DNA of 64,000 bases, taken from Nicotiana tabacum. Its lineage: Eukaryota; Streptophyta; Magnoliopsida; Solanales; Solanaceae. The stretch spans positions 10,340,722-10,404,721 of the forward strand of contig NC_134095.1 in the NCBI RefSeq assembly GCF_000715075.1. Direction: 5' to 3'. Below the pieces are notes generated by a model, which saw nothing but the letters and a program-made list of their open reading frames with translations, was not told where the DNA came from and did no database searches. Shown piece by piece: positions 47,601 to 59,600 of the stretch; position 1 is the stretch's first letter, and each line of letters begins with the position of its first letter. The position numbers and the translations under genes were made by a program.

Positions 47601-48864
47601 AAAGGAAAATTTACCAAAAAATGTTTAAACCAAACAGACCAAATCAGACTCAACTTTGACCATTTGAGGCCGAACAAATTTTAACCAGGGTATTCTCACA
47701 TGAGAACACCTTGGTTAAGATCCATTAAACCTCAAACCCCTTTCAAGACCGGTCGGATTCCCCAGGTGCATGTGTTCTAAGGTCTGGATTTTCAGATCTG
47801 GTTTTTTTAGGAGTTGTGGGTAGATTCGGACCAAACCAAGCTTGGTTTGGTCACGAGGAGGGTCATGGGAGTGTCTGATACAAAGATGGTGAGGTTTGGT
47901 ATAGATCGAGTTTTGTCTCGAATCTTCAAATCCAGATTCGAGACGATAGGAGGTGATTCGAGGTTCATGGTTAGTGGATTCGTGTTCAGGGTGGTTGGAT
48001 GCTTCAGGGGTGTGAAGGGGGTGGTCATCGGCGTTCATGCCGCCGGGTTCTGGTGAAAGGGAAACTAGGGCGGCGTTAGGGTTTGGGGGTTCCAGAGCTT
48101 GGGGAAGGAGATGCCTGAAGGGGGGTTCGGATAGGGGGCGTGGGGTATGAGGGAAGGCTTATATACGGAGTAGGGGATTGGATCTGAGCCGTTAGATCAG
48201 ATGATCTCAACGGCTCGGATCTGATGGTGAGAAATGAGACGGGGTCGTTTGATAGTTAAACGAGGTCGTTTGGTTTAAGTGAGGGGTTGGGCTGAAATGG
48301 TTACTGGGTCGGGTTTGGGAACGGGTTACTAAAGGGGCGTCCTGGGCCGTTGGATCAAGAGGTTGAACGGCTCAGATCAGACGCATGATGCGGCGTCGTT
48401 TCGGGAGGTGGTCAGGGTAGGCCTGGTTTAGACCGGACTTGAGTGCTGGTTTGGGCCTGTTTTTGTCTTATTTTTGGGCCCAAACCGATTTTCAACTCTT
48501 TTCCTTTTGTTTTTCAATTTAAAAAAAATGAAAAATAACAAAATAAATAATAAAACAAATGAAATTAAAACAAATAACAATGTAGCACTTCAACATAATT
48601 ATCACACCAAATTAAAATGTTTAAGTAAGTTAAATCACAACCTAGAACGAACGATGCACATATATATATTTTGAATTTTCTTTTAATGACACATATTTTT
48701 TGTATTTTGTTTGATAATGATTAAATGCAAAAAATGGACAGACCCACAAATGACTAGCAATACATGTCATGAAAAATTTGTACCGCGGGGTCATTTGTCA
48801 CTATTTTTATTTTTTGTTTTCCTTTTGGAGTGATTGCTCGTGAAGCAAATATCACGTGCTTACA
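44649..48864 (-). mobile_element. Solo LTR of the A family, minus strand (4.2 kb)
   Basis: On the minus strand it begins TGTAAGCACGTGATAT and ends GGAGGTGTGACA. Perfect 5-bp duplications CTTGT at 44644-44648 and 48865-48869 show a complete insertion. It keeps the TATAAATA box (46763-46756), the AAACCCTA box (48084-48077), TGGGCC elements, the C-rich block, the doubled about 300-bp block and the TGGCGACTCTG site (44748-44738). No internal region remains, so it formed by LTR-LTR recombination. Confidence 0.93.
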
Positions 48865-48934
48865 CTTGTATTTTGAGAAAAAATACTTTTCAAAATAAAC
48901 TGATTTTAGAAGTTTTGTTAAACATGTTATTAGT

Positions 48935-50629
48935 AGGATGCCTGAAGAGTGGAGGTGGAGTACAATGGTTCCGTTGTATAAGAACAAAGGTGATATCCAG
49001 AGTTGTAACAACTATAGGGGTATCAAATTACTGAGTCATACCATGAAAGTCTGGGAGAGAGTGGTTGAAATGAGAGTGCGAAGGACGGTGTCTATTTCAG
49101 ACAACCAGTTCGGGTTCATGCCGGAGCGATCTACCACAGAAGTTATCCACCTTATTAGGAGGATGGTGGAACAATACAGGGATAAGAAGAAGGATCTTCA
49201 CATGGTGTTTATCGATCTAGAGAAAGCGTACGACAGGGTACCTAGGAAGGTCTTATGGAGCTGCTTAGAGGCTAAAGGGGTCCTGGTTGCATACATTAGG
49301 GTGATTAAAGACATGTATGATGGAGCTAAGACTCGGGTTAGAACAGTAGGAGGCGACTCCGAGCATTTTCCGGTTGTTACAGGGTTACACCAAGGGTCGG
49401 CGTTCAGCCCTTTCCTATTTTCCCTGGTGATGGATGTCATAACGCACAATATTCAAGGGGATGTGTCATGGTCTATGCTATTTGCTGATGACATAGTCCT
49501 AATTGACGAGACTCGACGCGACGTCAATGAGAGGCTAGAGGTTTGGAGACAGGCCCTTGAGTTTAAAGGGTTCAGATTGAGCAGGACGAAGACGGAATAC
49601 CTCGAGTGCAAATTTGGGGACGAGGCGACGGACGAGGGAGTAGAAGTGAGGCTTGAATCTCAAGTCATACCTAATAGTGGTAGTTTCAAGTACCTTGGGT
49701 CAGTTATTCAGGGGACCGGGAAGATCGACGAGGATGTCACACACCGTATAGGGGTGGGGTGGATGAAGTGGAAGTTAGCGACGGGAGTCCTATGTGACAA
49801 GAAAGTGTCATCGTTACTAAAAGGTAAGTTTTATAGAGCAGTAGTTAGACCTGCCATGTTGTATGGTACCGAGTGTTGGCCAGTTAAGAACCTACACATC
49901 CAGAAGATGCAAGTAGCAGAGATGGGGATGTTGAGGTGGATGTGCGGGCATACAAGGATGGATAAGATTAGGAATGAAGATATTCGAGAGAGGGTGGGTG
50001 TGGCCCCAATAGAGGACAAGATGCGGGAAGCACGACTCAGATGGTTCGGGCACATTCAGAGGAGGTGCACTGATGCACCTGTGAGGAGGTGTGAGCGATT
50101 GGCGGTGGTGGGTACGAGGAGAGGTAGAGGGAGACCTAAGAAGTATTGGGGAGAGGTGATCAAGCAGGACATGGCGCGACTTAGGATTACCGAGGACATG
50201 GCCCTAGACATGGAATTGTGGAGGTCGAACATTAAGGTTGAAGGTTAGGGGGAAGTTGTGAATATCTATACAGCGCACTAGAGTGAGACTAGCCCGTTAG
50301 GAGTTAGGCTTAGGATACTACTGGTTAGCTACTGATGCAGGGCTTTATACGCTGGATATTAGTTTACCTTCCATCTCTCTCGTATTTCCTATATTCTCTT
50401 ATATGGCTGTTATTTTGCTATTTTAATTTCTTTTATGTATGTTATGTATTTTATGTTATTATATTATGAGTCTATCAATAGTACTAATATATCGTCACTT
50501 GGTGCTTTCTTGAGCTGAGGGTCTCCTGGAAACAGCCTCTCTGCCCCTCGGGGTAGGGGTAAGGTCTGCGTACATACTACCCTTCCCAGACCTCACTTGT
50601 GGGATTATACTGGGATGTTGTTGTTGTTG
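48935..50629 (+). mobile_element. 5'-truncated RTE LINE with 20-bp target duplications
   Basis: Flanked by TTGTTAAACATGTTATTAGT (48915-48934) and the same 20 bases with one T/C change (50630-50649). It contains an open frame from 48938 to 50248 (436 aa, first in-element ATG). RT motifs: [47 protein letters not shown], and the catalytic [10 protein letters not shown] with the FADD box. The C-terminal part ends [14 protein letters not shown]. The endonuclease and the start of RT are missing. The 3' tail carries AAGGTCTGCGTACATACTAC and ends (GTT)n, typical of RTE elements and of TS-type SINEs that borrow the tail. The open frame implies a fairly recent insertion. Confidence 0.92.
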
Positions 50630-50649
50630 TTGTTAAACATGCTATTAGT

Positions 50650-51183
50650 GAAACCTTTTGAGTGAATTATAAACTCGTATTCTTTTTTTAAATCACAAAG
50701 GTATTCGATTGAATTTGCACCACTTTGACTATTTTATTAAATATGTGTCCAATAACCATGATCATTTCATTCTAATCCATTACAATTTCCTTGGAATGTT
50801 GAATATTAATTGTGGTTTGTAAATGTAGTTCTATCAAACAATATCTTCGGATTTATGTTCAAAGTAGTCTATTGCTCTTTAATTTTTTATCGAGCATATC
50901 TAACATATCGGTGATAGTTTGGGGAAAGGTGGCTAAAGCTTACATTGTAAACATTACTACCGGCGCCGGGAAGCAGATTTAACGGAGAACAAAACGGCGT
51001 CATATGAGTCCATTATTTTGCTCTCTGCTTCCACCCATACGTATGCCTCCGTATTTTTCTGGGTAAAAGACTGAGAAGCAAAAGCCAACTTCTGTGTGTT
51101 TACAGCTTCCACTTGTTCGATGAAATGCCTCAGCGGAAAGCACACATGATTGATCAAAGATAATTTGTTTTGCTCGTTGTGCG
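50650..51183. other. Upstream region of the PPR gene
   Basis: AT-rich 5' flank. No credible core promoter motif singled out. Confidence 0.5.
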
Positions 51184-52908
51184 ATGTCTCAGCTCAAAGT
51201 TGTCTCATTTATCTGTAAAACTTTGACAAGAAAATTGCATTCCACAAATCACAAGCTTCATCAAAATCTAAGGCCAAATTCACTAGCATCCAAACATATT
51301 CATGGGCATGCCAGCAAACACGAATTACAACATCTATTTGCTACAAGGGTATCATTTATCTTGAATAAAAGTTCAAGATTTTGGGTACCATCATTCATCA
51401 GTGGGTCCTTTCAGCGGTTTTATTGTGCAGAAAATTCTGCATTGGAGAAAACAACAGAAAACTGTAGCAACGATTCCATTGATGATAAGGTTTACAAGGT
51501 TGTGATGGATCACTCTAAGCCAGAGCATAAGATGGAGAGAGCTCTTGATAAGCTTGAAATAGAATTAACGACGCCATTGGTGGTGGGGGTCTTGCAAAAG
51601 CTTCATTATGAAGAGAAGTTAGCGTTTAGGTTCTTTACGTGGGCAGGACATCGAGAAAATTATAGTCACGAGCCCCAGGCGTATAATGAGATGATTGATA
51701 TATTGTCTAGTACAAAGTACAAGGTGAAGCAGTTTCGTATTGTTTGTGATCTTCTAGACTACATGAAGAGGAATGATAAGCGTTTGGTTCCTATAGAAGT
51801 CTTGTTGACAATTCTTAGACAGTATAGTGAAAAGCATTTGACACATCTTCATAAGTTTGCGAAGAAGAAGAAGAAGATAAGAGTGAAGACACAACCCGAA
51901 GTATATGCCTTTAATTTGTTGTTGGATGCTTTGTGTAAGTGCTGCCTTGTGGAAGATGCCGAGGCTATGTTTAAGCGGGTGAAGAGTAAGGTTAAGCCAA
52001 CTGCTGATACTTATAACATTCTTTTCTTCGGTTGGTGTCGTGTTAGAAACCCAGATAGAGCTATGAGCATTCTTGAACATATGATCGACATGGGGCACAC
52101 GCCCGATAACTTCACCTATAATACTGCAATTGACACATTTTGCTCCGCAGGGATGGTGATGAAGGCTGCTGAACTTCTCGAGTTCATGAGAACTAAAGGT
52201 TCAACCATGTCTTCTCCCACTGCAAAAACTTATACTATTATGATCTTGGCTCTTGCTCAAAATGATATGATGACGGAATGTTTTAAAGTTCTCGGGGATA
52301 TGATAAACAGTGGATGTGTTCCTGATGTTTCAACTTACAAGGAACTGATTGAAGGTATGTGTTTGGGTGGAAAGACTGAGGCAGCTTATAAGCTTTTGGA
52401 AGAGATGGGAAACAAGGGCTACCCTGCTGATATAGTTACATACAACTGTTTTCTTAAGGTCCTTTGTGATAATAAAGAGAGAGATGAGGCACTTAGGCTT
52501 TATCAGAAGATGATCGAAGTGGGCTGTATTCCAAGTGTACAGACTTATAATATGCTAATTGTTATGTTCTTTAGAATGGGCGACGTAGATGGAGCCTTTG
52601 AGACATGGCATGAGATGTCTAAGAGGGGTTGTGCGCGTGTTACAGAAACATACGGTGTGATGATTGAAGGGCTTTTTGATTGCAATGCTACTGAAGAAGC
52701 ATGCTTTCTTTTGGAAGAAGTTGTTAGCAGGGGTATGAAACTGCCATACCGAAAATTTGACTCATTTTTAATGCGGCTTTCAGCCGTTGGTGATTTACGA
52801 GCCATTCATAAACTGTCAGAACATATGAGAACATTCTACAACCCTGCTATGGCACGACGTTTTGCCGTCAATCAGAAGCGGAAGAGCATGAGCTTAAGAG
52901 GAAAGTGA
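51184..52908 (+). CDS. P-class pentatricopeptide repeat protein, probably mitochondrial (574 aa, intronless)
   Basis: PPR proteins bind organellar RNA, one base per repeat, and act in its processing, stability or translation. The N-terminus (MSQLKVVSFICKTLTRKLHS) is basic, Ser-rich and lacks acidic residues, a typical mitochondrial presequence. After a helical region with a Lys run at about residues 227-232, about eight to nine 35-residue repeats run from about 238 to 550. Many open with a Tyr-containing helix, for example DTYNILFFGWCRV, FTYNTAIDTFCSA and VQTYNMLIVMFFRM. No E, DYW or SMR domain follows; it ends in a basic tail (NQKRKSMSLRGK). The overall layout suggests the At1g73400-like group (recognition, not searched). 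Intronless, as is usual for the family, and intact. Confidence 0.9.
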   Translation: MSQLKVVSFICKTLTRKLHSTNHKLHQNLRPNSLASKHIHGHASKHELQHLFATRVSFILNKSSRFWVPSFISGSFQRFYCAENSALEKTTENCSNDSIDDKVYKVVMDHSKPEHKMERALDKLEIELTTPLVVGVLQKLHYEEKLAFRFFTWAGHRENYSHEPQAYNEMIDILSSTKYKVKQFRIVCDLLDYMKRNDKRLVPIEVLLTILRQYSEKHLTHLHKFAKKKKKIRVKTQPEVYAFNLLLDALCKCCLVEDAEAMFKRVKSKVKPTADTYNILFFGWCRVRNPDRAMSILEHMIDMGHTPDNFTYNTAIDTFCSAGMVMKAAELLEFMRTKGSTMSSPTAKTYTIMILALAQNDMMTECFKVLGDMINSGCVPDVSTYKELIEGMCLGGKTEAAYKLLEEMGNKGYPADIVTYNCFLKVLCDNKERDEALRLYQKMIEVGCIPSVQTYNMLIVMFFRMGDVDGAFETWHEMSKRGCARVTETYGVMIEGLFDCNATEEACFLLEEVVSRGMKLPYRKFDSFLMRLSAVGDLRAIHKLSEHMRTFYNPAMARRFAVNQKRKSMSLRGK

Positions 52909-54323
52909 AAATAGTTTATGTTGTCTAAATTGGAGGCTGACATCCATCTTGCTGCCTTGACGCTCATGGTTTGAGAAATTCAGTTAATGAGGAAATGCTG
53001 ATCTTTGAACCTAATAGATCGATCACTTGGCAAATGGCTTGAAGTTATTATTGCAAATAAAGGATTTGTTGTGGTCAGTAAGATTCATACATTGAAAAGA
53101 AAGAAGAAAGAGGTGCATTTAAATTTCCTCACACTTTAAATCTGCTGTGTACATCTCTATTTCTTAACATGGTATGTATATTTTCTTTCACTTTAATCAT
53201 TTAAATTTTTGGGAAAATTTCAATTAGAACAACTGACCTCCATACTTTTCAATTGTATAGCCCATATTTCAATTTACAACCAACTAGCCCAAAAATAATA
53301 GGCTAAGATTCAACATCCAACTCAAATAGGTTCTCAAAATTACTATTTAATTTTTAAAAAAGATTCCCCAAGCTTTTAAATTAATTTTCAAATCAGTAAC
53401 TGTGAGTCAAATATTAATTCAACAAACCAAATTCATTTGGGTGGTGAAAAGTAGATTTTTAACAAGGTTAAATATGTGGGCTTAAATTCCGAATTTGATT
53501 TTGTGAGAAATTTGGAGTGAGTGTTATTTAGACTTGTTAGAAATAGTATAAGGAGGTTGTATATAAAATTTGAAGTCATTTAATGGAGATTTGGACTGGT
53601 TTTGAACGAAAATTGCAACTGAAAATCGTGGAAGAAGTTCGTCTACAGACGCTTGTATAAAGGTGTATAAAAGTGTATAATAGTGTATGAGGTGTGTTTC
53701 TACACTCATATACACTATTATACAAGATTATACATAATTATACAAAAAACTAACTTCGTCTTCTTCCTTGCGTCTTTTCTGAAATTTAATTCAAATCTTG
53801 CTCAAATCTACTCCAAATCACTTCAAATTTAAATTTTGAACTTCTTTTGATATTTTCAATCAATTGGAACAACACCCAATCCAAACAACTAAAAAATTCA
53901 AAAAAAAAACATTTTTAAAAGCAAAGCTTTGAATGGTCTTCAATGGTAGACTTCTACTCTTCAATTTTCTTACATTGCAAGCAGGTGACACAAGAGGAGA
54001 ATCAGAAAATACACGGCCCCTTGAAGCATATGTAGAAGATGTGAGAAGAAGAGAGAGTGAAAGCAATGGTTGTGAGAACAAAGAATTAACTCCATAGCTT
54101 TTAAAAGCAATGGTTGTAAGAACACAGATTTTGAATTTGCAAGTGCTTTCAAAATATGTACAATGTGGGCTAGGTGGGGTAAAACTTAAAAACATGGGCC
54201 ATTTTTTGTTATGGTGTGAAGTCATATGTATTTTCTTGTAATTCTTTCTTTTTTGTATTAGCCATAACCTGGGATTTTCTAGGGTCAAATTAATAATATA
54301 TTTTTCTAAGAACCTCTCTAACA
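52909..54323. other. 3' flank of the PPR gene; AT-rich DNA with a palindrome
   Basis: Near 53660-53745 GTGTATAATAGTGTATG is followed by its near inverse CATATACACTATTATAC, forming a large imperfect hairpin, perhaps the centre of a foldback element whose ends I cannot define. Nothing else supported. Confidence 0.4.
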
Positions 54324-55033
54324 GATTGTTTGGATGGTTGTTCCCCATTGTATCGTATTGTATTGTTATCCTTAAACAATGTTTGTTTTAATTGTTTCAT
54401 TAAAATTGGTTGTATTGTATTGTTAAATTCATTGTTCCGCAACAACGAAAAGTCCCCTTTTTTGAAACAACCGAGTGTGGTAGGATTGTTTCCTATTTTT
54501 CTTTCCAATTATGCCATAATTTATTACTCCACAATTCTATTTTATCATTTACCTTTTATTCTATTTTAACTCCAAATCTCTAACCTATAACCTACTTTGT
54601 TTTTTTCCAGAACTTCTGCCGTCAACGTTAAAGGTGTTTTGTCGCCTTCTGTTTTATTTTTTCTCCTAATTTGCTTTTAACTCGATTCTAATTAGTTGTG
54701 CTTCTTTGTTTTGCCTTCTTTTGTCTCGCTCCTTTGTTCTGCTTTCTTAAGGTGTTTTGCCTTCTTCTATTTTATTTTTTAAAATTATTTTTATGCATAA
54801 TTTTTGATAAATTTAATATTTAAATAATTGAGGGTATTTTAGTAAACTTATCCGTTACAGTACAGTACGATACAGTCAAACCAAACAACAATATATTATT
54901 TAACAATAACAAACAATACAATCTATCCAAATATTATATTCATAAAACGATACGATACAATACGATACAATACGATACAATACAATACAATACAATACAA
55001 TATAAAATGGGGAATAATGATCCAAACAAAGTG
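54324..55033. mobile_element. TIR element with TTGTTTGGAT termini (about 710 bp)
   Basis: The left end contains TTGTTTGGATGGTTGTTCCC and the right end, inverted, TTTGTTTGGATCATTATTCC. Sub-terminal arrays of CGATACAATA-like 10-mers lie at both ends (54350-54420 and 54950-55005). TAACA flanks both sides (54319-54323 and 55034-55038), a possible 5-bp duplication. No transposase. Superfamily not assigned. Confidence 0.6.
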
Positions 55034-55038
55034 TAACA

Positions 55039-56640
55039 AAGGACAAGTATATCTATCCCTTGGTCCAAGTTTGCAAATAGATCTCCACTTTTACTTATTC
55101 AACTAGGAAAACCAACGGACAATTTACTATTTTATATTTATTTTACCCTTCTTATTAAGTACTTATTTTCAATTTATTTTCTAACATATAATAAATAGGG
55201 GCGATATAGTAAAATTATTATATTATTTATTATTTTTTAAAGAATGTGCCCAGTGAACAGTGGACAAATAAACTTAGAGGGAGGAAGTATTTAGACAGTG
55301 ACTTGTACCAGATTGGGATTAGGACTGTAACTGGATGGTGACAACGTCATGGCTGTTCACATTGGCGAAAAAATATTGGTTTAATAAGCTGGAAAGTTGA
55401 CATATTCAATGCCTATTAATTTGGAGATAACTCAAACCAGGACAAGATATGCTACAAAGATATAGTGTGAATACCTCTAGGTAAAATAGCACTCTATAGT
55501 TGTTCTTAAAATAATAGTCGAAAAAATATATTATATTTATATATATATACACATTCTGTATATTATATACAAAAGTTATATAATTTTTCGGCTATCAAAT
55601 ATAAATAGTTTTTAATGCGGGCCAAAAGTGATAATACACTTTACCTCTTTGACGAGGGTAGATTGTAGGAATTTTTACTTCCTATAGCAAAGATTAACAC
55701 CTTATTTATTTTAAATAAATATCATTTAAAAAAATTATATTCTATAGATACTTTTTAATGTTTATAGCAAAAAATATCTAATTTGGTTACCTTCTACCCT
55801 TAAGCCACTAAATACGCTATTCAGTTACACTATTTTCTTTCTCTCTCTACTTTGATACATGTCATTCTCTTCCATATAATTTGTGCAGTCATGATTCTTC
55901 CTGTGTTCAGGGAAAAACTGTTCTTCTCAACGTCGAAAATAAATCCAAAAAGAACACTTTTTCGGATTCATTTATGCTCAGAAGTATATATTCTGAAACT
56001 TCTTTCGCTATTTGGACGCGTGAAATGAGAACATTTTTGCAACTTTTAAATCTCATTTTTGGTTAAATCTTTATTCTCTTTTTGAGTCAAATCTTGTCTG
56101 ATACGGTATTGATTAGAGAAAGAAGAGTCCTTATTCTGCCACCATTGCTCGACAACATCATCTCGAGGTTCATCTTCTGGAGAAAGAAGAGTCCTAATAT
56201 TGGATAAAGCTCAACTTCCGTCATTTTCAATACAAGATTCAAGCTTTAACAGATTCCTTATTCTGCCACCATTGCTCGACGGCGGATTCGCCGGAAATTA
56301 GTCTTTGTTCTTGAACAAAGACGACGGAGTTTGGGGCTGAGCAACTTGATTTTGTGTTAATATATTTCAATATATTTTCAACGTATCACACTGTATTTTC
56401 ATGTGTTTCATTGTATTCATTATCTTTTTTTCATTGTAATTCAATGTATCTCGCTGTATTTCATGTATTTCATTGTATTCACTGTCTTTTTTTTTTATTG
56501 TATTTCAATACATCCCGCTATATTCTATGTATTTCATTGTATTCACTATCTCGCTATATGTCATGAATATATTCATATATTTTTTTAATTAATATAATTT
56601 ATGTATTCAGATGTATTATATAATTTCTCTGAAGATTGTT
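55039..56640. other. AT-rich DNA with degenerate TGTATTTCA repeats
   Basis: 56350-56560 contains irregular repeats of TTTCATTGTATTCA-type words. These may belong to the dispersed repeat next to it. No gene recognised. Confidence 0.4.
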
Positions 56641-59600
56641 ATGTTTTGGGGGTATTTTTCGGTTGAATTTTTTTTTATAACCGAAAATACAAATTTTGTA
56701 TGCTATAATTGAGTTTGTTGAGTTATATTAGGAGTCTATTATGTTAATTGATATACTTTTCATTTAAAAACAGTGTAATCCCTGTAAGCACGTGATTTTT
56801 GCCCTATGAGATAATTACTCCCAAAAAATTCAAAATAAAATAATTTTCCTTTGTGTACAATTTTGAGGATTTTCTTGGCATTTTTCAATAATTATTTGTA
56901 TTTTTCCATGCATGTTTATTTGTTAAATTAATAAAAATACAAAAATACATCGCATTTGCATTTAGGATTTAAGTTTACAATTAGAAGTAATTAAGTTTGT
57001 TTTACAAGAACAAAAAAAAATCATAAAAATAATGTACGTTGCATTTTTAGCATTTAATGTCCAAATTGTGTGAGTTTATCGTAATTGCTATTTAATTATG
57101 TGTTAATTGTTATTGAGAGTTAATTTGCGCTTTTATAAATTAATTTAGTTCTATATGATAATTTAGGATTTTTAGAATTTAGTTTCAGTTTAAGAAAAAT
57201 AAAAGAAGAAAAAAAGAAGCAATAAAAGAGGAAGAAAATCGGATTGGGCCACCTTCTAATTTAAATCAACCATGGCCCAAACCAAATAACCCCACCGGGT
57301 CGACCCGACCCAGTCCGCCCCATAATCCAAACTAATCCCAACCCCCATTTCTCATTTTTTTCATTACCCTAAAAAACCCTAAAAAATATACCCCCCCCCT
57401 CTTCTTCTCCTTCCAAACCCAGCTCTCACGGCTTCCCCCGCTGCTTCTGCCCTTCCCCTCGTCCCAAGCTCCCATGGTTGACCCCAACCCAGCAAACCGC
57501 CCCCTCGTCATCTCCATCCTCACGTCCAAACAGCCCCCCTTTCGTTCAACCAGTCCATCGCCACCAACGACCCTCCCCGTCCGCCATTGAAACCCAACGT
57601 CCAAACAACCATAGCTGCCCTCTTGTCGACCACCCCTGCTGCTTCTTCTTCTTCATCTCAGCTGCGTCGACCTCCAGTCAGCCACCATGGCTGCTGCTTC
57701 ACCTCCCATGGCTGCCTGCGCCGTCCACCCAAACGACCATCTGCTAAACAGCCTCACGTCCAAACGAACCCCATCGGCTTCTGCTTCGTCCAGTCGCAGC
57801 TCCAGCCAGCCCGCCATGGTTGTTGCTGCTCAACACAAATACACACTGCCTCACGTCCAAACAACCTGTTGTCTCGTCGTTTCTTCAGGTTCAATCCGTC
57901 GAGGTCGTCGTTTGTCGTTCTCAGTTCGTCGAGGTTAAAAGAGAAGGTGGGTTGTCGTTGAAGTCGAGATCCGTTAGGTCGTTGGCAGTCTTGGTTCGAG
58001 TTTGCCATTTCTGTTCGAGTCCGTCGTTGGTCATTTCTGGTTAGTTGGTTTAAGTTTCATTTCTGTCCGTATTTTGTTTAATATTCTCGGATCTGAAATC
58101 AATATATTTTTGATTCTTTTCTTGTTCGTTGTTTATCATTTTTGATTATTTCTTCAGTTTGTTTTATGCTCTTGTTTAGTTTAATATAGAAGTTGTTGGT
58201 TGTAATATTGTTAGATTTAATTTGAAGTTCAATTGATTATTGAGTTTAGTGATTTGAATCTACTTATTTGTTATGTTCAATTTGTTACTGTTATTGAATC
58301 TGAAAGTATGTTTGTTGTTAAAAATATTGTTCAGTCAAAAAATATTGAGTTTCTAGCCTAAATTTGTTGATGAAATTTGATTAGAAATTGGTTATAGCTG
58401 TTGTATTTTGGTTAGATTGATTAGGTGAATTGGTTATAGCTGATGGGGGTAGAATGGTAAATTGCAGTATATTCAGGGGTAAAATGGTAATTTCAGTAAT
58501 TTCAGAGGGTTATTTTTGGAATTGAAAATCTTGGATAATTATTTATTTTGAGTGCTCTGTCCACTAAGCTAATAATATTAAAATAAGGTATTAAAATAAT
58601 ATAGTGGGGGACAAGACATATATTAGTGGGGAATAATACATTTGTTTAATAAAAGTGGGGGACAAGACATGTAGTAGTGGGATTACGGGGCTCAACAAGA
58701 TGGGACCTCTTCTTTATTGTTTAATTGTTTAAAGTGGTCTGTTTTGGACATAAATAAGGGGAGTTTGGGCAGAATTAGAGGAGGACTTTTAAAATCTTGG
58801 GGGCTGGACACAAAGAAAAAAAAAAGGTTTTACTGAATATTAAAGAGAAGAATTCCGAAAATATTGAAAGGGGATAGGAGATTGGCTGAATATTGAGGAA
58901 AATTTTTGAAGGAGAGTCGAAAGATAGAGTAGTATACACCTGATATACAATCTGCATACACTGGATATATAAAGGGGTCAGAATTTAAGGGTTAAACATT
59001 AACTGGTCTTTCAATCTAAAAAAGATTCACTTTGTTTCTGCCCGTTGAATGTTGTTGGTGTTTCTGAATTTTCATTTGATTTGTTTCCTTGAGTTTGGTT
59101 GGTTTTTTGCTACTACTTCACTGATTATTGCTGGATTTTTGTTTGATTTTAAAATCTGTCACTGATTTCTCGTTGCTGGTTGTTACTGGTTGCGGGGTGT
59201 TGCTGTTGTTATATGCTACTGTATTTCTGTTGATCTTCCTCTTCTTTTACTTCCAATATCAGGTACACAAATTGATACACTGTTTCTTGTAAAATGGAAA
59301 CTGAAGCATAAATATGAAATGAAGAGTTGAAGTTCTAAATTTATCTTAGTTATATTCTGAATTTTAGTTGTGTATATACATTATTTGGTTTCCTCTAATC
59401 AGAATCATGTAGTTGTTTAATATATAATGGAACATCTGACAGTAGCTTAGTGGACGAACTGTCTATGTATTGCTAAAAAAAATAAATGATGTAGTAACTC
59501 TGTTCAGATAGTTCGTTATTATTTGATGATTATCATATCTCAAAAAACATGTTAGCTGATTTAGACTATTCTTAAACATTCAACAGTTAGCTCATTAAAC

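Noticed and set aside
48938..50248. Reverse-transcriptase frame as a host gene
   Set aside because: Bounded by LINE target duplications and a (GTT)n tail; a 5'-truncated RTE element.
55230..55300. AGAGGGAGGAAGTA as a second Stowaway MITE end
   Set aside because: No matching inverted end or TA duplication could be found.
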